Shown in pieces: positions 1 through 9,169 of a stretch of 64,000 nt of DNA (positions are counted from its first letter, which is position 1; each line of letters begins with the position of its first letter). A program made the position numbers and the translations under genes. The notes under the pieces are model-generated. The model ran no database searches, had not been told where the DNA came from, and saw only the letters and a list, made by a program, of their open reading frames with translations. Source of the DNA: Acidobacteriota bacterium (GTDB taxonomy: Bacteria; Acidobacteriota; Thermoanaerobaculia; Gp7-AA8); NCBI GenBank assembly GCA_021781455.1, contig JAJXWV010000050.1, positions 22,503 through 86,502 on the forward strand. Reading direction: 5' to 3'.

Positions 1-336
1 TTCGGGGAAGATGTCCGCCAGTTTCTCAGAGCGCGCCCGCAGTGGCAGCGACACCAGGGACAAGCCTGCGGAGAGCGACAAGATCATGGTGTCGTCGCCG
101 GGATTTGGCGGAAGAGCGACCGGTACTGCCGGGAGTGCATCGGCGCGGAGGCGAAGCGATGGTTCCGCCCGCGGCATTGGCGGCAGCGGTGGCATCGCCG
201 GCGAGAACTGCCGGTGCACACGCCCTGGAATGGAAGATAGATGATCTAATGGCGCCATCTGCGCCGTGCACGGAGAGCTCGTTAGAGAAAGAACGAGAAC
301 AGCGAGAGGTATTCGGATGAGGAGTCCGCATCTCAT
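1..336 (-). CDS. Secreted protein, N-terminal part only (runs off window)
   Basis: An open frame runs on the minus strand from ATG at 336 to the window edge with no stop (112 codons). The first 25 or so residues form a signal peptide: basic start MRCGLLIRIP, hydrophobic core, then a small-residue site ending CTAQ. The following 60 residues are rich in Pro, Ala and Arg, and the visible part ends with SEKLADIFPE. An AAGGTGG Shine-Dalgarno lies six bases before the ATG, which supports this start. I do not recognise the family; the conserved part is probably beyond the edge. It is exported, and I infer nothing more. Confidence 0.5.
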   Translation of the reverse strand, partial: MRCGLLIRIPLAVLVLSLTSSPCTAQMAPLDHLSSIPGRVHRQFSPAMPPLPPMPRAEPSLRLRADALPAVPVALPPNPGDDTMILSLSAGLSLVSLPLRARSEKLADIFPE

Positions 337-603
337 GAAGCACCACCTTTTCCCGGCGACGCTTATATCATGTCCCAACACACCGTGCCGCGACCTAACT
401 CGCCACGTGACGTGATAGGGCTTGGCATACGTGCGAACCCGGCGAAGAATTGTGCATCCATCGGCCTAACATGACGACTCGGGATGAGAACTCGGCGTCA
501 GGTGTTCGGCCGGACCAGTAGCGGAGGCAGGAGACCTGGCCCCATTAGCCGGGCCCCATTAGCCCTCCCTGGCGGCCCTCCATGAATCCCATCCGCCCCG
601 TAG
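337..603. other. Intergenic region, no gene seen
   Basis: This is the gap between the partial secreted protein and the end of the DUF4412-like gene. The only structure seen is a short direct repeat of CCCCATTAGCC near 540-570. No convincing promoter or terminator was found. Confidence 0.4.
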
Positions 604-1389
604 TCACTTCTTCGGAACGAGCTTGTATCCAGCGGGCGGAGCAAAAAGGGAGTCATCGAGCGGCGTGGTGTCGACCGACTCGACCACGCTCGTCATCGAC
701 ATCCCTCCCATCCGCGCCATCATCGAGGCCATAGGACCTTCGCCGGTGATCGAGATCGTCATCTCCGTCTCATAAGGAATCCCGCCGGTGGAGGCGAGCA
801 GCCGGTACATCTCGGCCATCGCTTTGGCCTGGCCGGGGGAACCTTTGGCGGCGCGGGGATCGCTGAAGATCCATCCTTTTTCGCCAGCTCCCTTGTAGAA
901 GGCCATGTAGTCCTTCGTCCCCGGAGCGCCTTTCACGATCCACATCGGGCCTTTCAGATTCACGGTCATGCTCATGCCGGTCTCGCCGCCGATTCTGGTC
1001 GGCATCGAGATTTCGAGGTCATAGCCGTTCGCCGTCTTGCCCGCGACCTCTTTCTTCTGCCCCGTGGGCTTGACCGAAGCCTTCATTTCGCCGGCTTCGA
1101 CATTCTTCGCCAACTCCTCGGAAAATGCCTTCATGTCCCACACGTCGGCGCTCTTCCTCTTCGCGTCGAGGATGTACATCTTCTGGTTCTCGACGTCGAA
1201 GATCGTGGTGACGACGTTGCCACGCGCCTCGGCTTCCGACCGCATTTTCATGCCCTTGATGTACGTCGTACTCGTCCCCGAAGCGGCCATGCCCATCCCC
1301 TTGCCGCTCGTGGTCTGTTTGATCATGACGTCCGCGAACGTCGGAACTGCCAGGGCAAGCGTCACTGCCACAACAATCACAGGTCTCAT
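604..1389 (-). CDS. Secreted DUF4412-like protein
   Basis: A 261-residue protein beginning with a signal peptide (MRPVIVVAVTLALAVPTFA). The mature part has the pattern of DUF4412-type periplasmic proteins: an early segment with TTYIKGMKMRSE, a strand with QKMYILDAKRKS, and a closing segment ending DDSLFAPPAGYKLVPKK. Such proteins are predicted beta-rich lipid-pocket folds of unknown role. It stands alone, with gaps on both sides. The family call rests on motif feel and not on a search. An alternative is a LolA/LppX-type outer-membrane carrier fold. Confidence 0.6.
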   Translation of the reverse strand: MRPVIVVAVTLALAVPTFADVMIKQTTSGKGMGMAASGTSTTYIKGMKMRSEAEARGNVVTTIFDVENQKMYILDAKRKSADVWDMKAFSEELAKNVEAGEMKASVKPTGQKKEVAGKTANGYDLEISMPTRIGGETGMSMTVNLKGPMWIVKGAPGTKDYMAFYKGAGEKGWIFSDPRAAKGSPGQAKAMAEMYRLLASTGGIPYETEMTISITGEGPMASMMARMGGMSMTSVVESVDTTPLDDSLFAPPAGYKLVPKK

Positions 1390-1675
1390 GGATCGAGCTC
1401 CTTGGGTCCCGGATTGTAGGAGCGGAGCTCGATTGTCGGTATGCGCGCGATCACAGAGCGCCCCGATCCACCGCTTCCGAGATGAGCACCGCGCGCCTTG
1501 CCTTGGCGAGATTGAGAATTCTCTTCGCCGGGCGAGGGTCAGGTTTTCGGTCCGCGGTCGACGCTCAGCATCATCGCTGACCCTACTCGTGCTTCCCCTG
1601 CTCGTGCTTCCGGCGATGACGGGACTCGGTTTTCATTTGCTTTTCCGGCGGCGCGATTTCTAAGCTGAGCGAACG

Positions 1676-1990
1676 ATGAAGAAAGCACTGGCATTCGTCG
1701 CCGGAGTCTTCGCTGCGATCGCGCTCGTAATCTGGGTGGCCTCATGGTTCCGCGACGATCAGGCCGTTGCCACCTCGGCCGAACGACCGTGGCCGGGAGG
1801 GCTCGGAACGCTCGATTCCGTTGGTACGCTGGAAAGGTCGTCTCGCTCACAGGCTGCTCCGCAAAACGCCATGGAAACTACCACTGTTCCCGGATTCGTT
1901 TGCCGGCTACGAGGATTGCGAGCGAAAAGCAGCAGGATCAGTCTGGCGTTTTCGCGCCGGCGGGACCCCGTCGCGGCAGATGCACACTGA
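1676..1990 (+). pseudogene. Remnant of small membrane-anchored protein
   Basis: The first 55 codons look coding: [20 protein letters not shown] is an N-terminal membrane anchor, followed by a short hydrophilic stretch with [11 protein letters not shown]. After about 1840 the reading frame loses protein character and the gene runs into the 3' end of the convergent histidine kinase gene, overlapping it by 53 bases. Neighbouring frames pick up short protein-like pieces, which suggests one or more frameshifts. I read it as a decayed gene of unknown function. A genuine 104-residue protein cannot be ruled out. Confidence 0.3.
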
Positions 1991-3113
1991 AAACCGTGCC
2001 TTCGGATTCCGATGAAGCGGCCGCGATCGTGCCACCGTGCGCGGTCACGATTGCCCGCGAAATGAACAGCCCGAGGCCCACTCCCTGGCGTGCGCCGCTC
2101 GACCGGGCCCTCGTCGCTCCACGGACGAACGGGTCGAAGAGTGTCGGAAGCGCGGATTCAGGAATTTGCGGGCCCCGATTTGTGACCGTCAAGACCACTC
2201 CCGAGCCCGAATTGTTGGCAGCGAGTGCGATTGCTCCGGTGTCGTCACCATGCTCCAGCGCATTGCCGATGATGTTCGACAGCACCTGCCGAAGCCGCGG
2301 TGCGTCCCACTCGCCGCGCAGATCTCCGTCCGAAGCGAAATGGAATGTCCGCTGCGGATTTGCGGCCTGGAACTCGTCGAGGACATCGCGACAGACCCCG
2401 GCGAGGTCCGCAGGAGCGACCGAAAGAGGAATGCCGCCGCCGAGCCGTGTCCGCGTGAAATCGAGCAGATCGTGAATCATGGTGGTCATCGTGCGGCCGA
2501 AGACCTTCATCCGCGAAGCAATCTGCGCGTTTTCCTGGTCCAGTTGCCCGAAGCGCTCCAACACCTCGCCGGAGAGCAGGAGCGCATTCAGTGGTGCGCG
2601 CAGATCGTGGCCCAGCGTCGCGATAAACAGCTCGCGTGATTCATCGACACGAGTCGTATAACTCCGAACCGCTTCGGCCAGCGATTGGTCGATCGACTCG
2701 TTGAAGCGGGTCAGGTCCGCGAGGTCTTGCGCGTTAGCATGGTCGACGGCCTGCCGCCAATGGTGCAGCACGCTCGCACGCAGGGCCCGATACTCAGACA
2801 CGACTTCGAGGAGGTTGAAGCCCGATCCGAGTCTCCCCAGGGCGTGTAACTCGGAGGCCTCGTCGAGGCGGTCGCTCTCCGCTCCTCCACCTCCGAGACC
2901 TTTGGACTTGTCAGACTGCTCCCGGAGACTTTGAGCGGACACCATGTCGCGTGCGGTGACCCGGAGGATGCTCTCCGCGTGATCTCGAAGCTCGACCACG
3001 CTCATCGCCGAACCGGGCGAAAGGGCGCGTGCAAACGATTCCCACTCGCCGAGAATCGGCTCAATATTGGCGACTATGAAATCCGCTAACCGCATGTGGC
3101 CGGCCTCATTCAT
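1938..3113 (-). CDS. Sensor histidine kinase with RsbRD-like N-terminus
   Basis: A 391-residue cytoplasmic histidine kinase. Residues 5-135 resemble the helical RsbRD N-terminal sensor domain and no membrane segment is present. The HisKA H-box is [13 protein letters not shown] with phospho-accepting His169. The ATPase domain follows: N-box [11 protein letters not shown]-box-like [10 protein letters not shown], and G-box [12 protein letters not shown] near residue 350. It should autophosphorylate and hand phosphate to a response regulator, but no regulator gene is adjacent, so it is an orphan. A second ATG at 3095 has a better Shine-Dalgarno (GAGG eight bases upstream) and may be the true start. 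The stimulus is unknown. Confidence 0.85.
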   Translation of the reverse strand: MNEAGHMRLADFIVANIEPILGEWESFARALSPGSAMSVVELRDHAESILRVTARDMVSAQSLREQSDKSKGLGGGGAESDRLDEASELHALGRLGSGFNLLEVVSEYRALRASVLHHWRQAVDHANAQDLADLTRFNESIDQSLAEAVRSYTTRVDESRELFIATLGHDLRAPLNALLLSGEVLERFGQLDQENAQIASRMKVFGRTMTTMIHDLLDFTRTRLGGGIPLSVAPADLAGVCRDVLDEFQAANPQRTFHFASDGDLRGEWDAPRLRQVLSNIIGNALEHGDDTGAIALAANNSGSGVVLTVTNRGPQIPESALPTLFDPFVRGATRARSSGARQGVGLGLFISRAIVTAHGGTIAAASSESEGTVFSVHLPRRGPAGAKTPD

Positions 3114-3329
3114 GACATGAGAATAGTCGCCCTCTCGGACTACGCTGGTGCGTTAGGGGAGCTAATGCTAGCTTACTCGGCCTCGAGGGGGAGAAAGCGT
3201 TTACGCAGATCCAGCGCAGGGGAAAACCGAACGTCACTGCGAGGCTGACGACGATCGCGGTCGAGACACCGGCGTACGGCGCGCTCACACCAGGCAGCTC
3301 AGTGGACCTCCTCGTCATGTGTGAAAGTG

Positions 3330-3367
3330 TTGCCATATGTTGATAAGTGGGTACACTACAACACATG
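3330..3367 (+). promoter_or_regulatory. abiE promoter and putative AbiEi operator
   Basis: A -35-like TTGCCA (3330) and a -10-like TACACT (3352) are spaced by 16 bases. Over them lies a near-perfect inverted repeat, CATATGTTGATAAGTG (3334-3349) against CACTACAACACATG (3354-3367), whose right arm contains the ATG of the antitoxin gene. AbiEi antitoxins are known to repress their own operon by binding inverted repeats, so this is the likely operator. The predicted transcript start falls at or next to the ATG, implying a leaderless mRNA. Confidence 0.6.
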
Positions 3368-3964
3368 GCGACCAAGCCAGCGCAGAAACGGGCGCTCGCG
3401 CGAGCGAAGAAACAGCCGATCGTCGCGGCGCGCAACATGGCGGTCCATAGCCAGGCCCTGACGCGCCTCGTCCGCGAAGGCGCGCTGGAGCGGGTCGCCC
3501 GCGGGACCTATCGGGTGGCCGACACGCCCGTGAGCGAGCATCACGCGTTCGCCGTCGTCGCAGCGGTCGCACCGCGTTCGGTGATCTGTCTTCTGTCCGC
3601 GCTTACGTTTCACGGTGTCGGCACGCAACTTCCGTTCGAGGTGTGGGTGGCCATCGAGCGAGGCACTCGTCCGCCGGCGCTCCGGAATCCGCCTCTGCGC
3701 GTCGTGCGGATGAGTGGCGAGTCGTTCAAGGCCGGCATCGAGACTCACGTCATCGATGGCCGCAAGGTCCGCGTCTACAGTGTGGCCAAGACGATCGCAG
3801 ATCTGTTCAAGTTTCGGAATCGGATCGGTGTCGACGTCGCGATCGAGGCCCTGCGCGATGCCTGGCAGCGCCGGCTCGTGACGGTCGACGAGATCGATCG
3901 TCACGCGCGCATTTGTCGCGTGGATCGCGTGATGCGGCCGTACCTGGAGGCGCTCCTCGCGTGA
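3365..3964 (+). CDS. abiEi: Type IV antitoxin, AbiEi family
   Basis: A 199-residue protein. The N-terminal 60-70 residues form the winged-helix of AbiEi antitoxins (LTRLVREGALERVARGTYRV), followed by a C-terminal antitoxin domain with ALTFHGVGTQ, VYSVAKTIADLFKFRN and a closing helix (YLEALLA). It neutralises the AbiEii toxin without stable complex formation and represses the operon. The ATG at 3365 is preferred because it sits inside the palindromic operator; a GTG at 3347 would start within the promoter. The stop overlaps the toxin start by four bases (GTGA), so the two are translationally coupled. Confidence 0.88.
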   Translation: MATKPAQKRALARAKKQPIVAARNMAVHSQALTRLVREGALERVARGTYRVADTPVSEHHAFAVVAAVAPRSVICLLSALTFHGVGTQLPFEVWVAIERGTRPPALRNPPLRVVRMSGESFKAGIETHVIDGRKVRVYSVAKTIADLFKFRNRIGVDVAIEALRDAWQRRLVTVDEIDRHARICRVDRVMRPYLEALLA

Positions 3965-4863
3965 CGGTCGTTTCTCCGCTCGCGCAGTCGGTGCAGACGC
4001 GACTCGTACGCGCGGCGAAGGATCTCCACGTCGATCCGAACCTGATCTTCTCCCGCTATGCGGCGGAGCGGCTGCTTCACCGTCTCGCGCAATCGCGTCA
4101 CGCCGACCGCTTCGTGCTGAAAGGGGCGATGCTGCTGGTGGTCTGGCTCGGCGACATCATCCGTCCGACGCGCGATGTCGACCTCCTCGGATTCGGCGAC
4201 CTCGACGACGCGGCGGTCGCCGACATCTTCAGAGAGATCGCGACGACCGATGTCGAGCCAGACGGAGTCGTGTTCGATGCGACGTCCGTCTCAGTTGCGC
4301 CGATTCGAGAAGAAGACGCGTACGGGGGCCGTCGCGTCATCCTGTTGGGCCATCTTGGTTCCGCTCGGCTTCGCGTTCAGATCGACATCGGCATCGGTGA
4401 CGCGGTGTTCCCCGATCCTGAATGGATCGAGTACCCATCCCTCCTCGATCTGCCGAGGCCGAAGGTGAAGGCGTATCGACCCGAGACGGCAATCGCCGAA
4501 AAGCTGCACGCGATGGTGACTCTTGGATCGAAGAACAGCCGGATGCGTGACTTCTTCGACATCCGCGCGCTCGCACGCGCAGAGCCGTTCGATGGCGAGC
4601 GCCTCGCGCGCGCCGTCCGCACGACGTTCGATCGGCGCAGGGGGCGCATCCCGAAAGAGCCACTTGCGCTAACGCCTGCATTCGCCGAGGTGGATGGAAA
4701 GCGTCATCAGTGGAACGCGTTTCTCCGCAAGAACGGTCTGCCTCACGAGGAGTTTGACGCTGTCATCCGCGAGATCGCAAGCTTTCTGCTTCCCGTCCTC
4801 TGCTCGATCACGGCTTCCGTGCCCTTCGACAAAGTGTGGGTCCCGCGTGGGCCGTGGTCGTGA
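3961..4863 (+). CDS. abiEii: Nucleotidyltransferase toxin, AbiEii/AbiGii family
   Basis: A 300-residue toxin of the DNA polymerase beta-like nucleotidyltransferase fold. Visible motifs are the FVLKGAMLLVVW segment with Lys54-Gly55, then RPTRDVDLLGFGD, where Asp72 and Asp74 would bind metal, and further on KLHAMVTLGSKNSRMRDFFD, which carries the late catalytic-core Lys/Asp residues. AbiEii enzymes add nucleotides to substrates such as tRNA ends and cause growth arrest or abortive phage infection. The GTG start overlaps the abiEi stop. Both partners look intact, so the module is probably functional. It lies just outside the putative island end at 5103. Confidence 0.9.
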   Translation: MTVVSPLAQSVQTRLVRAAKDLHVDPNLIFSRYAAERLLHRLAQSRHADRFVLKGAMLLVVWLGDIIRPTRDVDLLGFGDLDDAAVADIFREIATTDVEPDGVVFDATSVSVAPIREEDAYGGRRVILLGHLGSARLRVQIDIGIGDAVFPDPEWIEYPSLLDLPRPKVKAYRPETAIAEKLHAMVTLGSKNSRMRDFFDIRALARAEPFDGERLARAVRTTFDRRRGRIPKEPLALTPAFAEVDGKRHQWNAFLRKNGLPHEEFDAVIREIASFLLPVLCSITASVPFDKVWVPRGPWS

Positions 4864-5063
4864 GCGACGGCGTGCGGAGCTTTGGGAAAGCGTTTCGGGA
4901 GGAAGCTTCGTGACTCGCTGCGCGTGGGAACGGCGGCGTCTACGCTGCGATTGACGCCCAAACTCCGGCGTGAAGAATCCTGCGGAAATCCTGCGCGGTG
5001 GGGCGTTTTGGTCGGGTCGGAGCGCGCTGGACGGGGTTGGACTAAAGACGGCCCATAAAACGA
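4864..5063. other. Intergenic region, no gene seen
   Basis: About 200 bases between abiEii and the terminator of the tRNA remnant. Open frames crossing it also run through the tRNA fragment and show no protein character. Nothing else is recognised. Confidence 0.4.
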
Positions 5064-5089
5064 GAAACCCACTGTTTCCAGTGGGTTTC
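5064..5089 (-). terminator. Rho-independent terminator of the tRNA remnant
   Basis: A perfect 11-bp stem (GAAACCCACTG / CAGTGGGTTTC) with a four-base loop, followed on the minus strand by a T-rich stretch (CTCGTTTTAT). It lies 14 bases past the CCA end of the tRNA-fMet fragment, as expected for a tRNA terminator. It differs from the terminator at the intact tRNA. Confidence 0.75.
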
Positions 5090-5101
5090 GTTGGATTCGA
5101 T

Positions 5102-5147
<46 letters not shown>

Positions 5148-5173
5148 GGAAGACAGTTTTACGGACGGATTGT

Positions 5174-5335
5174 CCCCACATCGCTTGCAAAAAATCTCTT
5201 TGAAATAGTGCGAGTTTGTTGCCGTCTATGACGATTACCCCAAAGTCGTCGGCCTCGTCTTCGGCTTCCACGAAAAGAACTTCGCCTCGGGCTTCAAGAC
5301 GGGGATGACGGAGCTCGAAAAAATCGAAGTTGCGC
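5174..5335 (+). repeat. Degenerate repeat / gene fossil, copy A
   Basis: Two blocks are shared with 8398-8622. Block 1 (5180-5213) contains ATCGCTTGCAAAAAATCTC and recurs at 8490-8523. Block 2 (5242-5333) encodes a peptide like VVGLVFGFHEKNFASGF followed by ELEKIEVA, and recurs as two partial pieces at 8398-8461 and 8558-8622. Stops and frame changes interrupt the copies. I take them as remnants of one coding or mobile sequence of unknown family, lying right beside the tRNA half-site. Confidence 0.5.
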
Positions 5336-5671
5336 GCTCGCCTGCTGCGCGTCCTCGAGGAATCCGACGCGATCATCCGGCGGATTCTGAAACATCTGTG
5401 GATTGCGAACTGGCTCGCGCCGCTCGTCCGTCACGCCGTCCCCTCGCCTGATGAACGTCTCCATCCCACCAGTAGCCTCGCACCCGCCATGGGTCGACGC
5501 GGGCTCGGCTGCGTCGCCTTCCTTGTCACTCGCAAAAATTAACCGCACGTCAAATCCGTGACGCGCAGGGGCCCTCCGACTCGTGGGCGAAGCGTCAATC
5601 GATCAATGTGGCGTGTACTGCTCACCATCGTGACTGAGATCACTAGTTTATGTAAAGAGGGACGCCCCATC

Positions 5672-8335
5672 ATGGTTGTACTGGGTCATTTCCCCTCCGC
5701 CTCTTCCCAACTGCAACGTCCGCGAACGGACAAAATTGTTCATAAGCGACCGAACGTGACGACACCACGCGAGCAACAAACCGTCAGCCTTACGCACCCT
5801 TCAGCCGAAACCCACAATTCAGGTCCGGCAGAGGAGATGCTGCGGCATCACGAACTGCCTCCCGAGCATTGTCCCGAGCTGGTCGTGTTCATCGATCGCG
5901 ACATGAGGATCGCCGACGCGAACGTGGCCGCCGCCGAGGCCTATGGCTACAGCCGCGAAGAGATCAAGGGACTGCCCATCGACCGGATCTGCGACACGAA
6001 TCTGATTCCGTCTCCTGAGCCGCAGGAGTATGACGCGCCAAAGCCGGTCATGCTCGAGACCCAGCACCGCACCAGGAGCGGCGCCACGTTTCCCGTCGAG
6101 GCAAGCCTGTTCTCATCGGACGTCGGAGGGCGCCGGGTGACGATCATGCTGGGGCGCGACATCCGGCCGCGGGATCGCAGACTGCGCTCCGAACAACTGC
6201 TGCACGAGATCGACCGCCGAATCCTTCGCTCCGAACCGCTCGACGCGGTCCTCGCGTTTGCTTGCGACGAACTCGCTAGGGTGTACGAGCTGCCGCTCGT
6301 TCAGTTCAGCCTCCGCGGCGACAACGGGCAGGTGGAAATCCGCGAATGGGCGGGCAGCGGCTCCGAATTCCTCGAAAACATCGAAGTACGCTACGATGAC
6401 AGTCCCGCGGGTCAGGGACCGACCGGCTCGGCGATTCGAACCGGCGAGGTGCAGGTTCGTGATCTCGTCAGCGACCCGGGGTTCGACCGATGGCGCGTGC
6501 GCGCGGTTGAGTGCGGATTTCGCCGGGCGATCGCCATCCCCGTCGCCGCTCACGAAGAGATCCTCGGCGCGCTGACGTTGTTCATGAAGACGGAGCGGGC
6601 ACTCGACGTCGAGACTCTGAACGCGTTGATCACGCTCACTGACCAGATCGCGATGTCGGTCGTCGCAGCGCGCAGAAACGAACTGCTCAACCTTCAGAGT
6701 GTGGCGCTGAAGTCCGCCGCCAACGCAGTCCTCGTGACCGACGCTTCGGGCATCATTCAGTGGGTCAATCCTGCGTTCTGCCGCCTAACGGGGTTTCCGG
6801 CGGAAGAGGCCATCGGCCAGAAGCCCTCGATCATGAAGTCGGGTAATCACGCCGACGCGTTCTACCGGCAGATGTGGCAGACGCTCACGGACGGGTTTCC
6901 CTGGGCCGGCGAGATCTACAACCGGCGCAAGGATGGGACTTTGTATCTCGAGGAGCAGACGATCACGCCGGTCAGAGGACATGACGGCCGGATCACGCAC
7001 TTCGTGGCAATCAAACAGGACATCACCGCCAGAAAAGCCCAGGAAGAGCAGATCCGTCATCTGGCGATGCACGATCCGCTGACGAACCTCCCGAACCGCC
7101 GGGCTCTGGACGCCGCCATGCGGCGCGCCGGCCGGGGAGGCGAGGGTGCCGCGCTGATCCTCGACCTCGACAACTTCAAGCTGGTCAACGACACGCTCGG
7201 ACATATCGCGGGCGACCAACTGCTCGCCGAGGTTGGCACGGTCCTCCACGAAAACCTTCGGCCAGGCGACTTCCTGGCCCGATTCGGTGGCGATGAATTC
7301 GCGGTTCTCCTGCGGGATGCCGACCACGGCCAGAGCCTCGAGATCGCAGAGCGCCTGCGGATGGCGATCAACGCCCACCGGTTTCGGTACGACGGAGTGC
7401 AGTTTGACGTCGCGAGCAGCATCGGCATGGCGCCGATCGTTGAAGGTGCCGATGCCGCGACGATCCTCGTGCGCGCCGATTCCGCGCTGTACGCAGCGAA
7501 GGCTCGCGGGAAAAACCGCACCGTGGCGTGGCCGTTCGGAGAAGAGGAAGGCCAGAAGCTTGTTGCAGCCAAACGTTGGGCTTCACGGATCAAGGATGCG
7601 CTGCGCGAGGATCGCCTGGTTCTGCACTATCAGCCGGTCGTCAATATCAACACCGGAAAGGCCACCCATTACGAAGCACTTCTCCGCCTCTGCGATGGGG
7701 ACGGCCCCCCCATCCCCGCTTCCGAATTCATCTCGTCAGCCGAGCGATTCGGACTCATGCCCCAGATCGACCGCTGGGTTCTCGAACGGGTTCTGAAGGT
7801 GCTTGCCGGACCTGGGCGCGCGCGAATCTTCATCAATATCTCCGGGGCTAGTCTCTGTGACGAGTCGCTGCTCGACTTCATCGTCGAGAGGGTGCGAGCC
7901 GCCGCGCTCCCGCCCGGCCGTCTGGCATTCGAGATCACGGAATCCGCGGCCGTGACCGACCTGCTGCGCGCCCAGGAATGGGTAGCCAAGCTGAAGGAGC
8001 TCGGCTGCCTGTTCGCGCTCGATGATTTCGGCATCGGTTTTTCCTCGTTCTCCTATCTGCGTTCGCTGTCGGCCGACTACGTGAAGATCGACCGTTCATT
8101 CGTCGCCGATCTCGATACGAATCCGACGAACCGCGCGCTCGTGAGAGCCGTCAAGTCCGTGGCAAACACTCTCGGCAAGGAGGTCATCGCCGAGGGAGTC
8201 GAGACCGGCCGTCTCGAAAACGCCTTGCGCGAGCTCGGCGTGGAACTGGCGCAGGGCTACCTCTGGGGACAAGCGCAGAGCGCGCCTCCGGAAGACGAAA
8301 AATTCTTTCCCGCCACTGCTGACAGCAACGCGTGA
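5672..8335 (+). CDS. PAS-GAF-PAS diguanylate cyclase/phosphodiesterase
   Basis: An 887-residue cytoplasmic c-di-GMP enzyme. Order: PAS (56-165, with FIDRDMRIADANVAAAEAYG), GAF (178-330), second PAS (335-455, ending DITARKAQEEQI), GGDEF (470-630) and EAL (645-885). The cyclase signature is RFGGDEF with an RPGD inhibitory site five residues upstream. The phosphodiesterase residues are all present: YEALLR, NISG, EITES, DDFGIG, KIDRSF, EGVET. Both activities are therefore possible, controlled by the sensory domains. The ATG at 5672 is chosen because it has AAAGAGG upstream; the frame stays open to a GTG at 5558. It is the first intact gene inside the putative island. Confidence 0.93.
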   Translation: MVVLGHFPSASSQLQRPRTDKIVHKRPNVTTPREQQTVSLTHPSAETHNSGPAEEMLRHHELPPEHCPELVVFIDRDMRIADANVAAAEAYGYSREEIKGLPIDRICDTNLIPSPEPQEYDAPKPVMLETQHRTRSGATFPVEASLFSSDVGGRRVTIMLGRDIRPRDRRLRSEQLLHEIDRRILRSEPLDAVLAFACDELARVYELPLVQFSLRGDNGQVEIREWAGSGSEFLENIEVRYDDSPAGQGPTGSAIRTGEVQVRDLVSDPGFDRWRVRAVECGFRRAIAIPVAAHEEILGALTLFMKTERALDVETLNALITLTDQIAMSVVAARRNELLNLQSVALKSAANAVLVTDASGIIQWVNPAFCRLTGFPAEEAIGQKPSIMKSGNHADAFYRQMWQTLTDGFPWAGEIYNRRKDGTLYLEEQTITPVRGHDGRITHFVAIKQDITARKAQEEQIRHLAMHDPLTNLPNRRALDAAMRRAGRGGEGAALILDLDNFKLVNDTLGHIAGDQLLAEVGTVLHENLRPGDFLARFGGDEFAVLLRDADHGQSLEIAERLRMAINAHRFRYDGVQFDVASSIGMAPIVEGADAATILVRADSALYAAKARGKNRTVAWPFGEEEGQKLVAAKRWASRIKDALREDRLVLHYQPVVNINTGKATHYEALLRLCDGDGPPIPASEFISSAERFGLMPQIDRWVLERVLKVLAGPGRARIFINISGASLCDESLLDFIVERVRAAALPPGRLAFEITESAAVTDLLRAQEWVAKLKELGCLFALDDFGIGFSSFSYLRSLSADYVKIDRSFVADLDTNPTNRALVRAVKSVANTLGKEVIAEGVETGRLENALRELGVELAQGYLWGQAQSAPPEDEKFFPATADSNA

Positions 8336-8387
8336 ATCAGCCAGGCCCTGATGCCCGGATCAGCATCGGGTTTGTCGCAGTCTTACG

Positions 8388-8630
8388 ACTTCCCGCAAAG
8401 TCGACGGCTTGGTGCTCGGGTTGCACGAGAAGAACTTCGCCTCGGGCTTGGAGAGGGGATGACTGCTCGCTACTTCGTGACCTTCCCGCATCGCTTGCAA
8501 AAAATCTCTTTGGAAGAGTGCGAACGTCGAACGATGCGGAATCGCACGCAGGCTGGAGAAGGAGAACTTCGCCTCGGGATTCAAGACAGCAATGACGGCG
8601 CTGGAGAAGGTCGAAGTGGTTCGGTCGCGG
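8388..8630 (+). repeat. Degenerate repeat / gene fossil, copy B
   Basis: Holds, in order, a block-2 piece (8398-8461, encoding GLHEKNFASGLE), a block-1 copy (8490-8523) and a second block-2 piece (8558-8622, encoding ENFASGFKTAMTALEKVEV). Together with 5174-5335 this suggests a tandem unit of about 150 bases with alternating blocks, now decayed. The function of the ancestral sequence is unknown. Confidence 0.5.
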
Positions 8631-8775
8631 TCGGACGAATCGCAGCCGTAGCCGCTGATCGACGGCGCGCCTCATCGGCTCGTGTCGTGGCACGCCATGT
8701 CAGGTTGCGCTTCATTGAGAGTGCTTCAAGAGATCCGGCCAGCGGCTTTGAGACTTCCGCCCCGTGTTCTTGGTC

Positions 8776-8850
8776 ACGAGCTGCTGAATCTGCAGCGTGT
8801 GGCGCTCGATTCCGCTGCCAACGCGGTGCTCATCACTGACGGAGATGGCA
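8776..8850 (+). pseudogene. Fragment of a PAS-domain sensor gene
   Basis: Encodes HELLNLQRVALDSAANAVL then ITDGDG, which closely matches NELLNLQSVALKSAANAVL and VTDASG at the second PAS domain of the gene at 5672-8335 (DNA 6677-6742). Nothing of the rest of a PAS domain follows. It is a remnant of a paralogous sensor or a partial duplication. Confidence 0.55.
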
Positions 8851-8888
8851 AGAGACGGGCGATTGACGCGTCCCGCATCCAGATCGCG

Positions 8889-9077
8889 TCAATGCTGCAC
8901 TTGCGCTTTTGGGATTTGAGCCCACGCCTGTTCGACGCGAGCGGAGTTCTCGGCGTACCCGGCGTTGCCCGGATCGAGTGCTACCGCCGTGCGCATGTAC
9001 GACCGGGCTGCGGTGATGTCGCGGCGAGGTGTTGAGTCGCGGCGCCAGGAGGCCTTCACCTCGGTAACGAGTGTCAC
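8889..9077 (-). pseudogene. TPR-repeat fragment
   Basis: The minus strand encodes ITAARSYMRTAVALDPGNAG followed by YAENSARVEQAW, the spacing and residues of a tetratricopeptide repeat. The surrounding frame has no start region, signal or second repeat. I interpret it as a piece of a lost TPR gene in a fossil zone between 8337 and 9169. Confidence 0.4.
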
Positions 9078-9169
9078 GCATCAGCATGTGATTGATCGCA
9101 CAGGACCTGGCTCGTATTTGCCGATCATCCGCCCGACCGCTGCAGCGATCCGACAGCAGAAAGGCAGAA

